A stretch of 64,000 nt of DNA from Aquitalea aquatilis (GTDB taxonomy: Bacteria; Pseudomonadota; Gammaproteobacteria; Burkholderiales; Chromobacteriaceae): positions 2,666,001 to 2,730,000 of the forward strand of contig NZ_CP039731.1 in NCBI RefSeq assembly GCF_005155025.1, given 5' to 3'. Below the pieces are notes generated by a model. It was not told the origin of the DNA. It did no database searches and saw nothing but the letters and a program-made list of their open reading frames with translations. Of the stretch, positions 26,161 to 35,076 are shown in pieces (position 1 is the first letter of the stretch; every line of letters begins with the position of its first letter). Made by a program: the position numbers and the translations under genes.

Positions 26161-27308
26161 CAGAATACCCTCCGTCCAGCATTCCACACCTGCTGTACCA
26201 GCGGTACTTCGGGGTGGCGGCGTACCTGTAGCAGGTCGGCACGCAAGCCGACGGCGATCCGGCCCCGGTCGCTCAGCCCCACGGCCTGCGCCGGATTGTG
26301 GCTGACGGTGGCAATGGCCTGCGGCAAGCTCCAGCCGGCCTGTGCCACCAGCAAATACGCGGCGTGCAGCAGGCTGGCCGGCACGTAGTCGGAGGACAGG
26401 ATGTCCAGCAGGCCGTGTTGCGCCAGCTCCAGCGCGGCGACATTGCCGGAGTGCGAGCCGCCACGCACCACATTGGGTGCGCCCATCACCGTGTGCAAGC
26501 CATGCTGGCGCGCGGCCTGGGCGGCTTCGCGCGTGGTGGGGAATTCGGAAATCGCCACGCCGTCCAGCACGGCCTCGCTGATGTGGGACAGGTCGGTATC
26601 GTCGTGGCTGGCCAGTGGAATGCCATGCTGGCGCGCCAGTTGCACTACGGCCTGCTTGTGCTGGCCGGCATAGCGCTGCTGCATGCGCTGGCGCTCGCTG
26701 ACTGCTTCCAGGAAGGTCTGTTCATTCCAGCCAACCTTTTTCTTGCCGTAGTACTTCTTGTATTGCTCGATATCGCGATACTGGCGCTGGCCCGGGGTGT
26801 GGTCCATCACCGACACCAGGCGCACGGCGGGATGGCTGATCAGCGGCGTCAATTCTTCCAGCAGGCCGGGGTAGGCCAGTTCGCAGCGCAGGTGGAACAG
26901 GTGGCTGGCGCGGAATACGCCTTGCTCCATGCCCAGGTTGATGGCGGCAAAGGCGGTGTGCAGGGTATCGAGCCGTACACTTTCGCCTTCGAGATCGCCC
27001 ACCGCCAACGCGTCGAATACCGTGGTGATGCCGGCAGCCGCACACTGGGCATCGTGGGTGACCACCGCCGGCAGCATAGGCCAGAGCACGCCGTTGCGCG
27101 GCATCAGGTGTTTTTCCAGATTGTCGGTATGGATTTCCACCAGGCCGGGTAGCAGATCGTCGCCGTGGAGGTCTTCACAAGCAGGTGTCGCTGGCGGCAG
27201 TGGCTGTTCATGCACGGCGCTGATCAGGCCGTTGTCGATTTCCAGCGCGCCACGCTCGATGATGCGGTCGGCCAGGATCAGGCGGGCATTGTTGAGTATG
27301 TGTTTCAT
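26160..27308 (-). CDS. phnM: Alpha-D-ribose 1-methylphosphonate 5-triphosphate diphosphatase
   Basis: Amidohydrolase-superfamily enzyme of 382 residues that removes pyrophosphate from the nucleoside-derived triphosphate intermediate in the C-P lyase pathway. Metal-binding motifs are seen: EIHTDNLEKH near residue 60, a SHDDTD motif near 235, and NVVRGGSHSGNVAALEL near 290. The ATG at 27308 gives the normal N-terminus (MKHILNNARLILADRI). It is the seventh gene of the leftward phn operon, 23 bases after phnL, and is coupled to the PhnZ-like gene. Confidence 0.95.
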   Translation of the reverse strand: MKHILNNARLILADRIIERGALEIDNGLISAVHEQPLPPATPACEDLHGDDLLPGLVEIHTDNLEKHLMPRNGVLWPMLPAVVTHDAQCAAAGITTVFDALAVGDLEGESVRLDTLHTAFAAINLGMEQGVFRASHLFHLRCELAYPGLLEELTPLISHPAVRLVSVMDHTPGQRQYRDIEQYKKYYGKKKVGWNEQTFLEAVSERQRMQQRYAGQHKQAVVQLARQHGIPLASHDDTDLSHISEAVLDGVAISEFPTTREAAQAARQHGLHTVMGAPNVVRGGSHSGNVAALELAQHGLLDILSSDYVPASLLHAAYLLVAQAGWSLPQAIATVSHNPAQAVGLSDRGRIAVGLRADLLQVRRHPEVPLVQQVWNAGRRVF

Positions 27309-27331
27309 CGGGCTTCTTTCGCAATCGGGGC

Positions 27332-28033
27332 TCAGGCGCACAGGGCGGGGGCCAGCGGTACATCGAAAATGCGGCTGGCGACGGCGGCGCGGGTGTCTTC
27401 ATCGTGGAAAATGCCCACCAGTGCCGCACCGCGCTGGCGTGCTTCCCGCATCAGCTCGACCACGACGGCGCGATTGGCCGCATCCAGCGAGGCGGTTGGT
27501 TCATCCAGCAGCAGGATGGGGCGGGGAGCGATCATGCCGCGGGCGATATTCACCCGCTGCTGCTCGCCGCCGGAAAAGGTGGCCGGTGGCAGCTGCCACA
27601 GCCGTTCGCCGATATTCAGCCGCGCCAGCCATTCGCCTGCCTGCTGCTGGGCTTGCTGCACCGAGTAGCCCCATTCCAGCAGCGGTTCGGCCACGATATC
27701 CAGTGCCGACACCCGCGGAATCACCCGCAGGAACTGGCTGACATAGCCCAGGGTGTGGCGGCGCACCGCGGCAATTTCATGCGGCCGGGCGGTGGTCATG
27801 TCTACCCAGCTGCCCTGGTGCTGGATGCGGATGCTGCCAGCCTGTACCAGGTAGTTGGCATAGAGCGCCTTGAGCAGGGTGCTTTTGCCGGCACCGGATG
27901 GGCCGGTCAGCGCCACGCATTCGCCCGCCGCCACTTGCAGCGAGACAGCGGCCAGCACCGGTAAGGCCAGCCCATCCTGCTGGTGCAGGACAAAGGTTTT
28001 GCTCAGCTGTTGAGCATCAATCAGTAGCTTCAT
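27332..28033 (-). CDS. phnL: C-P lyase system ABC-type protein PhnL
   Basis: ABC-type ATPase of 233 residues. Walker [10 protein letters not shown], signature [14 protein letters not shown] and Walker B ILLLDEP are intact. PhnL has no membrane partner; it binds the PhnGHIJ core with PhnK. ATG 28033 is used since it gives the family start ([19 protein letters not shown]); an in-frame ATG at 28093 lies inside phnK. The spacing to phnK is 4 bases. Confidence 0.94.
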   Translation of the reverse strand: MKLLIDAQQLSKTFVLHQQDGLALPVLAAVSLQVAAGECVALTGPSGAGKSTLLKALYANYLVQAGSIRIQHQGSWVDMTTARPHEIAAVRRHTLGYVSQFLRVIPRVSALDIVAEPLLEWGYSVQQAQQQAGEWLARLNIGERLWQLPPATFSGGEQQRVNIARGMIAPRPILLLDEPTASLDAANRAVVVELMREARQRGAALVGIFHDEDTRAAVASRIFDVPLAPALCA

Positions 28034-28037
28034 GATT

Positions 28038-28811
28038 TCAGGCCTGCAAAATGGAAGACACCAGCAACTGGCTGTAGGGGTGTTGCGGATCATCCAGAAT
28101 CTGGTCGGTCAGCCCGGCTTCCACCACCCGGCCCTGTTGCATCACCAGCGTGCGTTGGGCCAGCAGCCGCGCCACGCCCAGATCGTGCGTCACCATGATG
28201 ACGGCGATGCCGGTATCGTGAACCAGCCGGCGCAGCAGGTCGAGAAAGCGCGCTTGTACCGAGACATCCAGTCCGCCGGTGGGTTCATCCATGAACACCA
28301 GGCGCGGCTGGGTGACCAGATTGCGGGCGATCTGCAGCCTTTGTTGCATGCCGCCGGAAAAGGCCGTGGGGCGGTCGTCCAGCCGCTCGCGGCTGATTTC
28401 CACTTTTTCCAGCCACTGGGCGGCGGTTTCGCGCAGCTGGCCGTAATGGCGCTGGCCCAGCGCCATCAGCCGTTCGCTGACATTGGCCCCGGCCGATACA
28501 TTCATGCGCAGGCCATCGCGGGCGTGCTGGGTAACAAAGCCCCACTCGCTGCGTGCCAGCCGGCGGCGCTCGGCCTCAGCCAGGGTGGTCAGTTCATGGC
28601 TGCTGCCAGCGCGATCGTGAAAGCGCACGCTGCCGGCGTCCGCACTCAGGCGGCCGGCCAGGGTGGACAGCAGGGTGGATTTGCCCGAGCCGGATTCACC
28701 GACAATGCACAGCACCTCGCCCTCGTACAGTTCGAAATCAATATCAAAGCAGCCTTGCCCGTTGCCATAGTCCTTGGCCAGGCCGCTCACGCTCAGTACT
28801 GGCTGGCTCAT
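28038..28811 (-). CDS. phnK: C-P lyase system ABC-type protein PhnK
   Basis: ABC-type ATPase of 257 residues that binds the PhnJ face of the C-P lyase core. Walker [10 protein letters not shown], signature [15 protein letters not shown] and Walker [13 protein letters not shown] are seen. The sequence between Walker A and signature ([20 protein letters not shown]) is characteristic of PhnK. Start overlaps the phnJ stop by 4 bases (ATGA). Confidence 0.95.
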   Translation of the reverse strand: MSQPVLSVSGLAKDYGNGQGCFDIDFELYEGEVLCIVGESGSGKSTLLSTLAGRLSADAGSVRFHDRAGSSHELTTLAEAERRRLARSEWGFVTQHARDGLRMNVSAGANVSERLMALGQRHYGQLRETAAQWLEKVEISRERLDDRPTAFSGGMQQRLQIARNLVTQPRLVFMDEPTGGLDVSVQARFLDLLRRLVHDTGIAVIMVTHDLGVARLLAQRTLVMQQGRVVEAGLTDQILDDPQHPYSQLLVSSILQA

Positions 28812-29662
28812 GCCTTGCCCTCCTGCTGTTGCTGGCAGTAATCGGTATCGGAGCAGACAAACATCCTGGCTCCAGCATCGTCGGTGATGATTTCATCCAG
28901 ATAGCTGTCATGGCTGCCGCACAGGGCGCAGGCCTGCTCCCAGCGCTGCACGGTGAAGGGATGGTCATCAAACGCCAGGCTTTCCACCCGGGTATGGGGC
29001 GGAATGGCATACAGCCGCTTTTCCCGGCCGGCACCAAACAGCATCAGGGCCGGGCTCAGGTGCAGCTTGGGGTTGTCGAATTTCGGAATGGGCGAAGGCG
29101 ATGTCAGGTAACGCTCATTGACCATGACCGGGTAGTCGTAGCTGGTGGAAATATGGCCGAAGCGGGCGATGTCTTCGTACAGCTTGACGTGCATCAGCCC
29201 GTACTCCTGGTGGGCATGCAGCTTGCGGGTTTCCACCTCGCTGGCTTCCAACGTGCGCAGCGCTTCCGGCTCCGGCACCTGGAACACCATGATCTGCCCC
29301 GGCCGCAGCGGGGTTTCCGGTATGCGGTGACGGCTCTGGATCAGGCTGGCTGCCGCCGTGCTGCTGGTGGTGGCCACGCCGGTGACGCGGGCGAAGAAGC
29401 GGCGGATGTTGACGGCATTGGTGGTGTCATCCGCGCCCTGGTCGATCACCTTGAGCACATCATCCTGGCCGATGATGCTGGCGGTCAGCTGGATGCCGCC
29501 GGTACCCCAGCCATAGGGCAGCGGCATTTCCCGGCTGCCGAACGGCACCTGGTAGCCGGGAATGGCCACCGCCTTGAGCAAGGCACGGCGCAGCATGCGC
29601 TTGGTGTTTTCATCGAGAAAAGCAAAATTGTATTGCCATTGGCTATGACAGGCTTCAGTCAT
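28808..29662 (-). CDS. phnJ: Radical-SAM C-P lyase catalytic subunit PhnJ
   Basis: Catalytic subunit of 284 residues that cleaves the C-P bond of ribose-1-phosphonate 5-phosphate using a 4Fe-4S cluster, S-adenosylmethionine and a thiyl radical. The cysteines of the family are all present: C245 and C248 in CALC, C270, and C276 in SDTDYC, corresponding to the cluster ligands and the thiyl cysteine of E. coli PhnJ. The glycine motif around G36 (IPGYQVPFGSREMPLPYGWG) is intact. It overlaps both phnK and phnI, so the core is tightly coupled. The enzyme looks functional. Confidence 0.97.
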   Translation of the reverse strand: MTEACHSQWQYNFAFLDENTKRMLRRALLKAVAIPGYQVPFGSREMPLPYGWGTGGIQLTASIIGQDDVLKVIDQGADDTTNAVNIRRFFARVTGVATTSSTAAASLIQSRHRIPETPLRPGQIMVFQVPEPEALRTLEASEVETRKLHAHQEYGLMHVKLYEDIARFGHISTSYDYPVMVNERYLTSPSPIPKFDNPKLHLSPALMLFGAGREKRLYAIPPHTRVESLAFDDHPFTVQRWEQACALCGSHDSYLDEIITDDAGARMFVCSDTDYCQQQQEGKA

Positions 29663-30752
29663 GGGCGGCCTCTTGAGGAGAGGATGGGGTGGCCTGGGCG
29701 CGCAGGGTGCGGATCAGCGACAGCTCGGCCTGGAAGTCGACGTAATGCGGCAGCTTGAGATGCTGGACAAAGCCGGAGGCTTCCACATTGTCGCTGTGAT
29801 ACAGCACGAATTCCTGCTGCTGGGCCGGGGCATGGGCAGCTTCTCCCAGTTCTTCCGCGCGCAGGCTGCGGTCCACCAGCGCCATGGCCATGGCCTTGCG
29901 TTCGGCCTCGCCAAAACTCAGGCCATAGCCACGGGTGAATTGCGGCGGGGCGGTCTTGCTGCCGGCAAACTGGTTGATCATCTGGCATTCGGTCAGGGTG
30001 ATTTCGCCGATGTCGATGTCGAAGCCCAGCTCTTCCGGGCAAACACTGACACTGACTTCACCCATGCGGATTTCACCGGCAAAGGGGTGGCTTTCGGCAT
30101 AGCCACGCTGGGTGGAGTAAGCCAGGCCCAGCAGCCAGCCCTCATCTCCACGCGCCAGGTTTTGCAGGCGGGTGGCGCGGTCGGCCGGGAACATCAGCGG
30201 CTGGCGGGTGAGGTCGGCCGGTTCCGGGTCGCCGGGCAAGGGTTGCTCGGCTTCGATCAGCCCTTCGGCTGCCAGCACCTCCAGCACGCTGGGCAGTGGC
30301 TGCGGTACGCCGCTATCGGCCAGGGCGCAGGGCGGCACATCGCTGCCATGGCCCAGCGAGAAGTCCAGCAGGCGCTGGGTGTAATCGGCGGTGGGGCCAA
30401 GTATCTGGCCGCCCGGCACATCCTTGAAGGTGCCGGACACGCGGCGGCGTACCCGCATGGCGGCGGTATCCAGCGGCTTGCTGCTGGCAAAGCGTGGCAG
30501 GGTGGTACGGAAGGCGCGCAGCAGGAAGACCGCTTCCACGGTGTCGCCGGCGGCCTGCTTCAGGGCCAGTGCGGCCAGTTCTTCGTCGTAGAGCGAACCT
30601 TCCTGCATCACCCTGGCCACGGCCAGGCGCAGCTGCTGGCGGATTTGCCCGAGGCTCAGTTCTGCCAGTGCGCTGTCACCGCGCCGTGCGGCGGCCAGCA
30701 AGTCCCAGGAGCGGGCAATGGCGGTTTCGCCACCTTTTACGGCTACATACAT
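29655..30752 (-). CDS. phnI: C-P lyase core subunit PhnI
   Basis: Subunit of 365 residues that, with PhnG, PhnH and PhnL, transfers phosphonate to ribose C1 of a purine nucleoside triphosphate. The N-terminus MYVAVKGGETAI and the stretch ELSLGQIRQQLRLAVARVMQEGSLYD (in parts) are family signatures. ATG 30752 is chosen; an upstream in-frame start at 30950 falls within phnH. It overlaps phnJ by 8 bases and starts 1 base after the phnH stop codon. Confidence 0.95.
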   Translation of the reverse strand: MYVAVKGGETAIARSWDLLAAARRGDSALAELSLGQIRQQLRLAVARVMQEGSLYDEELAALALKQAAGDTVEAVFLLRAFRTTLPRFASSKPLDTAAMRVRRRVSGTFKDVPGGQILGPTADYTQRLLDFSLGHGSDVPPCALADSGVPQPLPSVLEVLAAEGLIEAEQPLPGDPEPADLTRQPLMFPADRATRLQNLARGDEGWLLGLAYSTQRGYAESHPFAGEIRMGEVSVSVCPEELGFDIDIGEITLTECQMINQFAGSKTAPPQFTRGYGLSFGEAERKAMAMALVDRSLRAEELGEAAHAPAQQQEFVLYHSDNVEASGFVQHLKLPHYVDFQAELSLIRTLRAQATPSSPQEAAHD

Positions 30753-30753
30753 G

Positions 30754-31332
30754 TCAACCCTCCTGTACCACGGTGCTGTGCGGCAGGCCGGCCAGCTGGG
30801 TGGCGGAAAGCAGCAGTACATCCACGCCCAGCGGGAAACGGGCATGGTTGGCCTGCCATTGCGTCCAGAACGCTGGCGGCAATCCTGTTGCGCCAAAACG
30901 GCGCGGGCTGGCGAAGCCGGGGCCGCTGGCTTCCACCTGTTGCGGGGCAAAGTCGTCCACTTCCAGCAGTACGGTGGCGGAGCGGTCCGGGTATTCCGGG
31001 CTGCCGGCGCGCAGGCTGGACAAGGGCGGCAGTGCGCTGCCGGCTGGCAGCAGGATGAAATCGGCCTGTTCCGGCGTGTCCGCCAAGCGCAGTGCGCAAT
31101 GAAAGCGCAGGCTGGCCAGCGTGGCCTCAGGCAGGGTTGGTGCCCATAGCGTCACATCCTGATCGATCAGGGTGTAGAGCAGCGCGCTGGTGGACGGCTT
31201 GAGCCCCGGCAGTGCCGGTGGCAGGCAGGGCAGGGTGCGCGGCAGCAGTGGCTCGGCCAGCGCCGACAGGGCGCAGCGGAATACCTGCTGGCAGTCCTGC
31301 ACCATATTGTCGAAAGCTTGTTGCAGCATCAT
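30754..31332 (-). CDS. phnH: C-P lyase core subunit PhnH
   Basis: Core subunit of 192 residues, the usual length, with a fold related to PLP-dependent transferases but no cofactor. It forms the PhnGHIJ complex. Recognised by FRCALSALAEPLLP, the LIDQDVTLW pattern, GSPEYPDRSATVLLEVD and the C-terminal RFPLGVDVLLLSATQLAGLPHST (read in parts). The start may be either of two adjacent ATG codons (31332 or 31329); the first overlaps the phnG stop by 4 bases. Confidence 0.93.
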   Translation of the reverse strand: MMLQQAFDNMVQDCQQVFRCALSALAEPLLPRTLPCLPPALPGLKPSTSALLYTLIDQDVTLWAPTLPEATLASLRFHCALRLADTPEQADFILLPAGSALPPLSSLRAGSPEYPDRSATVLLEVDDFAPQQVEASGPGFASPRRFGATGLPPAFWTQWQANHARFPLGVDVLLLSATQLAGLPHSTVVQEG

Positions 31333-31769
31333 TCCCCCCTGACCATGGTAAAGAACTCGACCTTGCTGGCCGCTGCGGCACGGGCGCTCTGTTCGCGCCG
31401 CGCTGCCAGTTCCTGTTGCAGCGGCTGCAGCAGCTGTGCCTGCAGTGACGGGTAGTGTTGCGGGTTTTGCAGCAGCGCATCGGCCTGGGCAATCAGCTCG
31501 GCATGCTCGCCATCGCTGCCGCGTACCCAGCCATGCCCCAGCCAGCCGGCGATCTGGCAGCTGGCGCGGGTGATGCTGATTTCACCCAGATTGAAGCGGC
31601 TGCCGCTGCCACCGCTGCGGCCTTGCAACATCACCAGGCCGGTCTGGGCGCGCCGTAGCCAGCTGATGTCGCCAGCTGGCGGCAGATGCTGGTGCAGCAG
31701 TTCGGCCAGCCGTGGTGCCGGGCTGTGCGCCAGCAGGCTGAGCCAGTGTTGTCTTGTCTTGGTTTCCAT
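31329..31769 (-). CDS. phnG: C-P lyase core subunit PhnG
   Basis: First gene of the phn operon, 146 residues (family about 150). Family features are LNLGEISITRASCQI-like text (seen as FNLGEISITRASC), VMLQGRSGGSGSRF and GWVRGSDGEHAELIAQADALLQ in parts. A weak ribosome-binding site precedes the ATG. A candidate PhnF operator lies 41-53 bases upstream of the start codon, so transcription is expected to be repressed by PhnF until a phosphonate-related effector is present. No Pho box was recognised. Confidence 0.93.
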   Translation of the reverse strand: METKTRQHWLSLLAHSPAPRLAELLHQHLPPAGDISWLRRAQTGLVMLQGRSGGSGSRFNLGEISITRASCQIAGWLGHGWVRGSDGEHAELIAQADALLQNPQHYPSLQAQLLQPLQQELAARREQSARAAAASKVEFFTMVRGE

Positions 31770-31807
31770 GTGGGTGGTGAACCTGTGCTGGTTTCAAGAA
31801 AAATTCA

Positions 31808-31822
31808 TATAAACGTATAGAC
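31808..31822 (-). promoter_or_regulatory. Candidate PhnF operator before phnG
   Basis: On the minus strand this reads GTCTATACGTTTATA, with a dyad centred on ACGT (pattern TNTANACGTNTANA). The same 10 bases GTCTATACGT recur before phnS at 37260, and 16 of 19 bases agree over the wider alignment. It lies in the phnG-phnF divergent spacer between plausible minus-strand -35 (TTATCA) and -10 (TATATG) elements, where binding would block phnG transcription. Confidence 0.72.
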
Positions 31823-31929
31823 GACTGCATGATAATAGCGGCAGTCGATAAGTGAACAGCACGCCAGCGTGAAGTTTTTGTGAAGCTTGGATTGCGCCGC
31901 TAGACCTGTTGCGGTGCCGGAGAAAAAAG

Positions 31930-32652
31930 ATGATTGAACGCGGTTCGGGGGTGGCGGTATGGCGTCAGATCGAAAACAGTCTGGCCGAGGAAATTGCCTG
32001 CGGCCAGCTGCAGGCCGGTGAGCAACTACCCACCGAGCTGCAGCTGGCGGAGCGCTTTCGCGTCAACCGCCATACCATACGGCGGGCTGTGGCCACGCTG
32101 GTGGAGCGCGGCCTGCTGCGGGTGGAGCAGGGGCGCGGCACTTTTGTGCAGGACAATGCCATCGACTACGCCATCAGCAAGCGCACGCGCTTTTCACAGA
32201 ATATGGCCAGGCAGAATCGCAGTTCGGACATCGACGTGGTGGCCAGTGACAACCTGCCAGCCAATGCCGAGCTTGCCGAGCTGCTGGGGGTGAATGTGGG
32301 CGACACGCTGTTTCGCATCAAGACGCTGAGCCGGGTGGAAAGCCGGGTGGTGGACTGCTCCACCATGTTCTTCCCAGCTGCGCGTTTTCCCGATCTGCCG
32401 GCCATCTACCAGCAGCAGCGCTCGGTCACCCTTACCCTGCAGCACTTCGGCATCCAGGACTACACCCGGCGCTTTACCCGGGTGACGGCGCGGCTGCCGG
32501 ACAGCGAGGTGGTGGACTATCTGGGCATTCCCAAGAATCGCCCGGTGCTGCATGTCAAATCGCTGAATGTCGATCCCGATGGCCAGCCGGTGCAGTACGG
32601 CATCACCTGTTTCAATGGTGATCTGGTGCAGCTGGTGATGGAGGATCAGTGA
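31930..32652 (+). CDS. phnF: GntR/HutC-family regulator PhnF
   Basis: Transcription regulator of 240 residues, close to the 241 of E. coli PhnF. The N-terminal winged helix is seen (LPTELQLAERFRVNRHTIRRA, then GLLRVEQGRGTFV), followed by a UTRA-type effector domain (residues 90-235) with the phn-typical VVDCSTMFFPAARFPDL. ATG 31930 follows GGAG by 7 bases. It is divergent from phnG and heads a plus-strand operon with the DUF1045 gene and phnN. It likely represses phnG and phnS through the two matching operators. Confidence 0.92.
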   Translation: MIERGSGVAVWRQIENSLAEEIACGQLQAGEQLPTELQLAERFRVNRHTIRRAVATLVERGLLRVEQGRGTFVQDNAIDYAISKRTRFSQNMARQNRSSDIDVVASDNLPANAELAELLGVNVGDTLFRIKTLSRVESRVVDCSTMFFPAARFPDLPAIYQQQRSVTLTLQHFGIQDYTRRFTRVTARLPDSEVVDYLGIPKNRPVLHVKSLNVDPDGQPVQYGITCFNGDLVQLVMEDQ

Positions 32653-33338
32653 TGCGCTACGCCGTTTACCTGGCACCTGCCACCGACAGCCGCTGGTGGC
32701 AGGCAGGCTGCAGCTGGCTGGGCCATGATGCCGCGCGCGATGTGGCGGTGATGCAGCCGGCGCTCGCCGGCATCAGTGCCGAACGTCTGGCGCTGCTTAC
32801 CCGCACGCCAGCACGCTATGGCTGGCATGCCACCCTGAAAGCGCCGTTTATACCGGCAACCCATGTCAGCGAAGCCATGCTGTTGCAGCAGTTGCTGGCG
32901 CTGGCACAGCGTTTCCAGCCTTTCAGCCTGCCCTTGCAACCGGTCATGCTGGGCGATTTTCTGGCCCTGCGCCCGTCTGCCCCCTGCGCCATGCTGGATG
33001 AGCTGGCCAGCAGCTGCGTGGTGGCACTGGATGGACTGGCCGACCGGCAGCAAGCACTGCGACCACGGCCGGGCCTGAGCGAGCGTCAGCAGCAGTTACA
33101 GCAACGCTGGGGCTATCCCTATGTGTTCGAGCAATATCGCTGCCACTTCACCCTGAGCGATACGCTGGCCGATGCCGCCGAGGCACAGCAGTTGTTGCAC
33201 GCTGCCGAGCGCCATTTTGCCGGCCTGCCACCGCTGCTGGTGGACCGGCTGGCCTTGTTTGTCGAGCCGCAGCCGGCAAGTCCCCTGCGCTATCTGGCGA
33301 GCTGCACCTTTGCGGGAGAGCTGCTACATGTCGGCTGA
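32652..33338 (+). CDS. DUF1045 phosphonate-operon protein, 2H-phosphoesterase-like
   Basis: Protein of 228 residues of a family found almost only in phosphonate operons (family knowledge). Two H-x-T motifs are seen about 105 residues apart: WHATLKAPF (H59, T61) and CHFTLSD (H165, T167), the active-site layout of 2H phosphoesterases that act on cyclic phosphates. Start overlaps the phnF stop (TGATG) and the end overlaps phnN by 11 bases. Since no phnP is present in the window, it is a candidate for opening the 5-phosphoribosyl 1,2-cyclic phosphate that PhnJ releases. That role is inference. Confidence 0.85.
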   Translation: MRYAVYLAPATDSRWWQAGCSWLGHDAARDVAVMQPALAGISAERLALLTRTPARYGWHATLKAPFIPATHVSEAMLLQQLLALAQRFQPFSLPLQPVMLGDFLALRPSAPCAMLDELASSCVVALDGLADRQQALRPRPGLSERQQQLQQRWGYPYVFEQYRCHFTLSDTLADAAEAQQLLHAAERHFAGLPPLLVDRLALFVEPQPASPLRYLASCTFAGELLHVG

Positions 33339-33876
33339 ACCGGGGAGGCTGTGGTATGTGATGGGGCCGTCGGCGGCAGGCAAGGACAGTGTGCTGGCCT
33401 ATGTGCGGCAGCAGTTGCCAGCGACGGCCGGTGTGGTGTTCGCCCACCGCTATATCACGCGCGCGGCGGATGCCGGCGGCGAGAACCATATCGCGCTGAG
33501 TGGTGAGGAATTCCGTCAACGCCAGGCCAGTGGCTGCTTTGCCCTGTGCTGGCAACGCCATGGCCTGGATTATGCACTGGGGCTGGAGGTGCAAAGCTGG
33601 CTGGCGAGCGGGCTGGATGTGGTAGTCAATGGTTCGCGTGCCACCTTGCCCCAGGCGCGGGCGGTGTTTCCCTCGCTGCAGCCGCTGTGGATTACCGCCA
33701 GCGCGGCGGTCAGGGCTGCCCGGCTGGCCGCGCGCGGACGGGAGACGCCGCAGCAGATTGCCGCCCGCCTGCGCGAGGCCGATGCCTATCAGCCGCCACA
33801 GGACTGTATCGTATTGCAGAATGACGGCGCGCTTGCGCAGGCCGGCGCACGGCTGCTGTCCTTGCTGCAGGCTTGA
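33328..33876 (+). CDS. phnN: Ribose 1,5-bisphosphate phosphokinase
   Basis: Kinase of 182 residues that makes PRPP from ribose 1,5-bisphosphate, the last step after C-P lyase. The guanylate-kinase-like P-loop GPSAAGKDS lies at residues 13-21; RYITRAADAGGENHIALS and VVNGSRATLPQA are family patterns. ATG 33328 is used, inside the end of the DUF1045 gene. It closes the phnF operon before a hairpin shared with ald. Confidence 0.93.
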   Translation: MSAEPGRLWYVMGPSAAGKDSVLAYVRQQLPATAGVVFAHRYITRAADAGGENHIALSGEEFRQRQASGCFALCWQRHGLDYALGLEVQSWLASGLDVVVNGSRATLPQARAVFPSLQPLWITASAAVRAARLAARGRETPQQIAARLREADAYQPPQDCIVLQNDGALAQAGARLLSLLQA

Positions 33877-33885
33877 AGAAGATGC

Positions 33886-33931
33886 GACAAGGCCGGCCTG
33901 CGCCATGATTCTGGCGTGGGCCGGCCTTGTC
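33886..33931. terminator. Hairpin between phnN and ald
   Basis: Perfect 13-bp stem GACAAGGCCGGCC / GGCCGGCCTTGTC (33886-33898 and 33919-33931) with an inner GCGCCA/TGGCGT pairing. It lies between two convergent genes and has no long T-run, so it may be a terminator or a 3'-end stabiliser for both. Confidence 0.7.
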
Positions 33932-33954
33932 AGCAGCGAGCAGTCTGACGGGAA

Positions 33955-35076
33955 TCAGGCTGTCTTGATGGCTTCCACCGGATCGACATAGTGGTAGCCC
34001 AGATCATCGGCCACCGCCTTGTAGGTGATCTTGCCATGGCACACATTCAGGCCATTGCGCAGATGGGCATTGTCCAGCAGGGCCTGCCGCCAGCCCTTGT
34101 TGGCCAGTTCCAGCGTGAAGGGCAGGGTGGCGTTGTTCAGCGCCTGGGTGGAGGTACGGGCCACGCCGCCCGGCATATTGGCCACGCAGTAGTGCACGAT
34201 GCCATCCACCACGTAGATCGGGTCCTGATGGGTGGTGGCGCGGCTGGTTTCGAAACAGCCGCCCTGGTCGATGGCCACATCCACCAGCACCGCGCCCGGT
34301 TTCATATTGCCCAGCATGGCGCGGGTAACCAGCTTGGGTGCGGCGGCCCCCGGAATCAGTACCGCACCGACTACCATATCGGCTTCGCGGATGGATTCGT
34401 CGATATTGGCGGTATTGGACACCAGGGTCTTGATGCGGCCGCCAAACACCATGTCGATTTCTTTCAGGCGGGGTAAGGACTTGTCCAGAATGGTGACATC
34501 CGCGCCCAACCCGGCGGCCATGCGCGCCGCATTCAGGCCAACCACACCCCCACCGATCACCACCACGCGGGCCGGTGCCACGCCCGGCACGCCGCCCAGC
34601 AGCACGCCACGGCCGCCCTGGGCTTTTTCCAGGGCATGCGCGCCGGCCTGAATGGCCATGCGGCCGGCCACTTCCGACATCGGTGCCAGCAAGGGCAGGC
34701 CGCCGCGCTCGTCGGTGACGGTTTCGTAGGCAATGGCCACCGCGCCGGATTCGGTCAGCAGCTTGGTCTGCTCCGGGTCCGGTGCCAGATGCAGATAGGT
34801 AAACAGGATCTGGCCGGGGCGCAGCATGCGGCACTCCACCGGCTGCGGTTCTTTCACTTTCACCACCATCTCGGCCTTTGAAAATACTTCTTCTGCCGAA
34901 GAAGCTATCGAGGCCCCGGACTGGATGTACTGCTCGTCGGTAAAACCGATGGCCAGCCCGGCCTGGGTCTGCACCAGCACCTTGTGGCCGTGCGCAACCA
35001 GTTCGCGCACGCCGGCAGGGGTGAGACCCACACGATACTCGTGGTTTTTGATTTCCTTTGGAACACCGATCAACAT
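33955..35076 (-). CDS. ald: Alanine dehydrogenase
   Basis: NAD-dependent enzyme of 373 residues that interconverts L-alanine and pyruvate plus ammonia. The N-terminal signature [20 protein letters not shown] and the Rossmann motif [24 protein letters not shown] (in parts) are seen, with the C-terminal [18 protein letters not shown] precedes the ATG by 6 bases on the minus strand. It stands alone between the phnF operon and the diguanylate cyclase gene. A link to aminophosphonate nitrogen is possible, since aminoethylphosphonate transamination consumes pyruvate and yields alanine, but no phnW is in the window. Confidence 0.95.
   Translation of the reverse strand: MLIGVPKEIKNHEYRVGLTPAGVRELVAHGHKVLVQTQAGLAIGFTDEQYIQSGASIASSAEEVFSKAEMVVKVKEPQPVECRMLRPGQILFTYLHLAPDPEQTKLLTESGAVAIAYETVTDERGGLPLLAPMSEVAGRMAIQAGAHALEKAQGGRGVLLGGVPGVAPARVVVIGGGVVGLNAARMAAGLGADVTILDKSLPRLKEIDMVFGGRIKTLVSNTANIDESIREADMVVGAVLIPGAAAPKLVTRAMLGNMKPGAVLVDVAIDQGGCFETSRATTHQDPIYVVDGIVHYCVANMPGGVARTSTQALNNATLPFTLELANKGWRQALLDNAHLRNGLNVCHGKITYKAVADDLGYHYVDPVEAIKTA

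Noticed and set aside
31770-31929. Pho box in the phnG-phnF spacer
   Set aside because: No pair of CTGTCAT-like 7-mers at the required spacing; the PhnF-type dyad is the only strong element.
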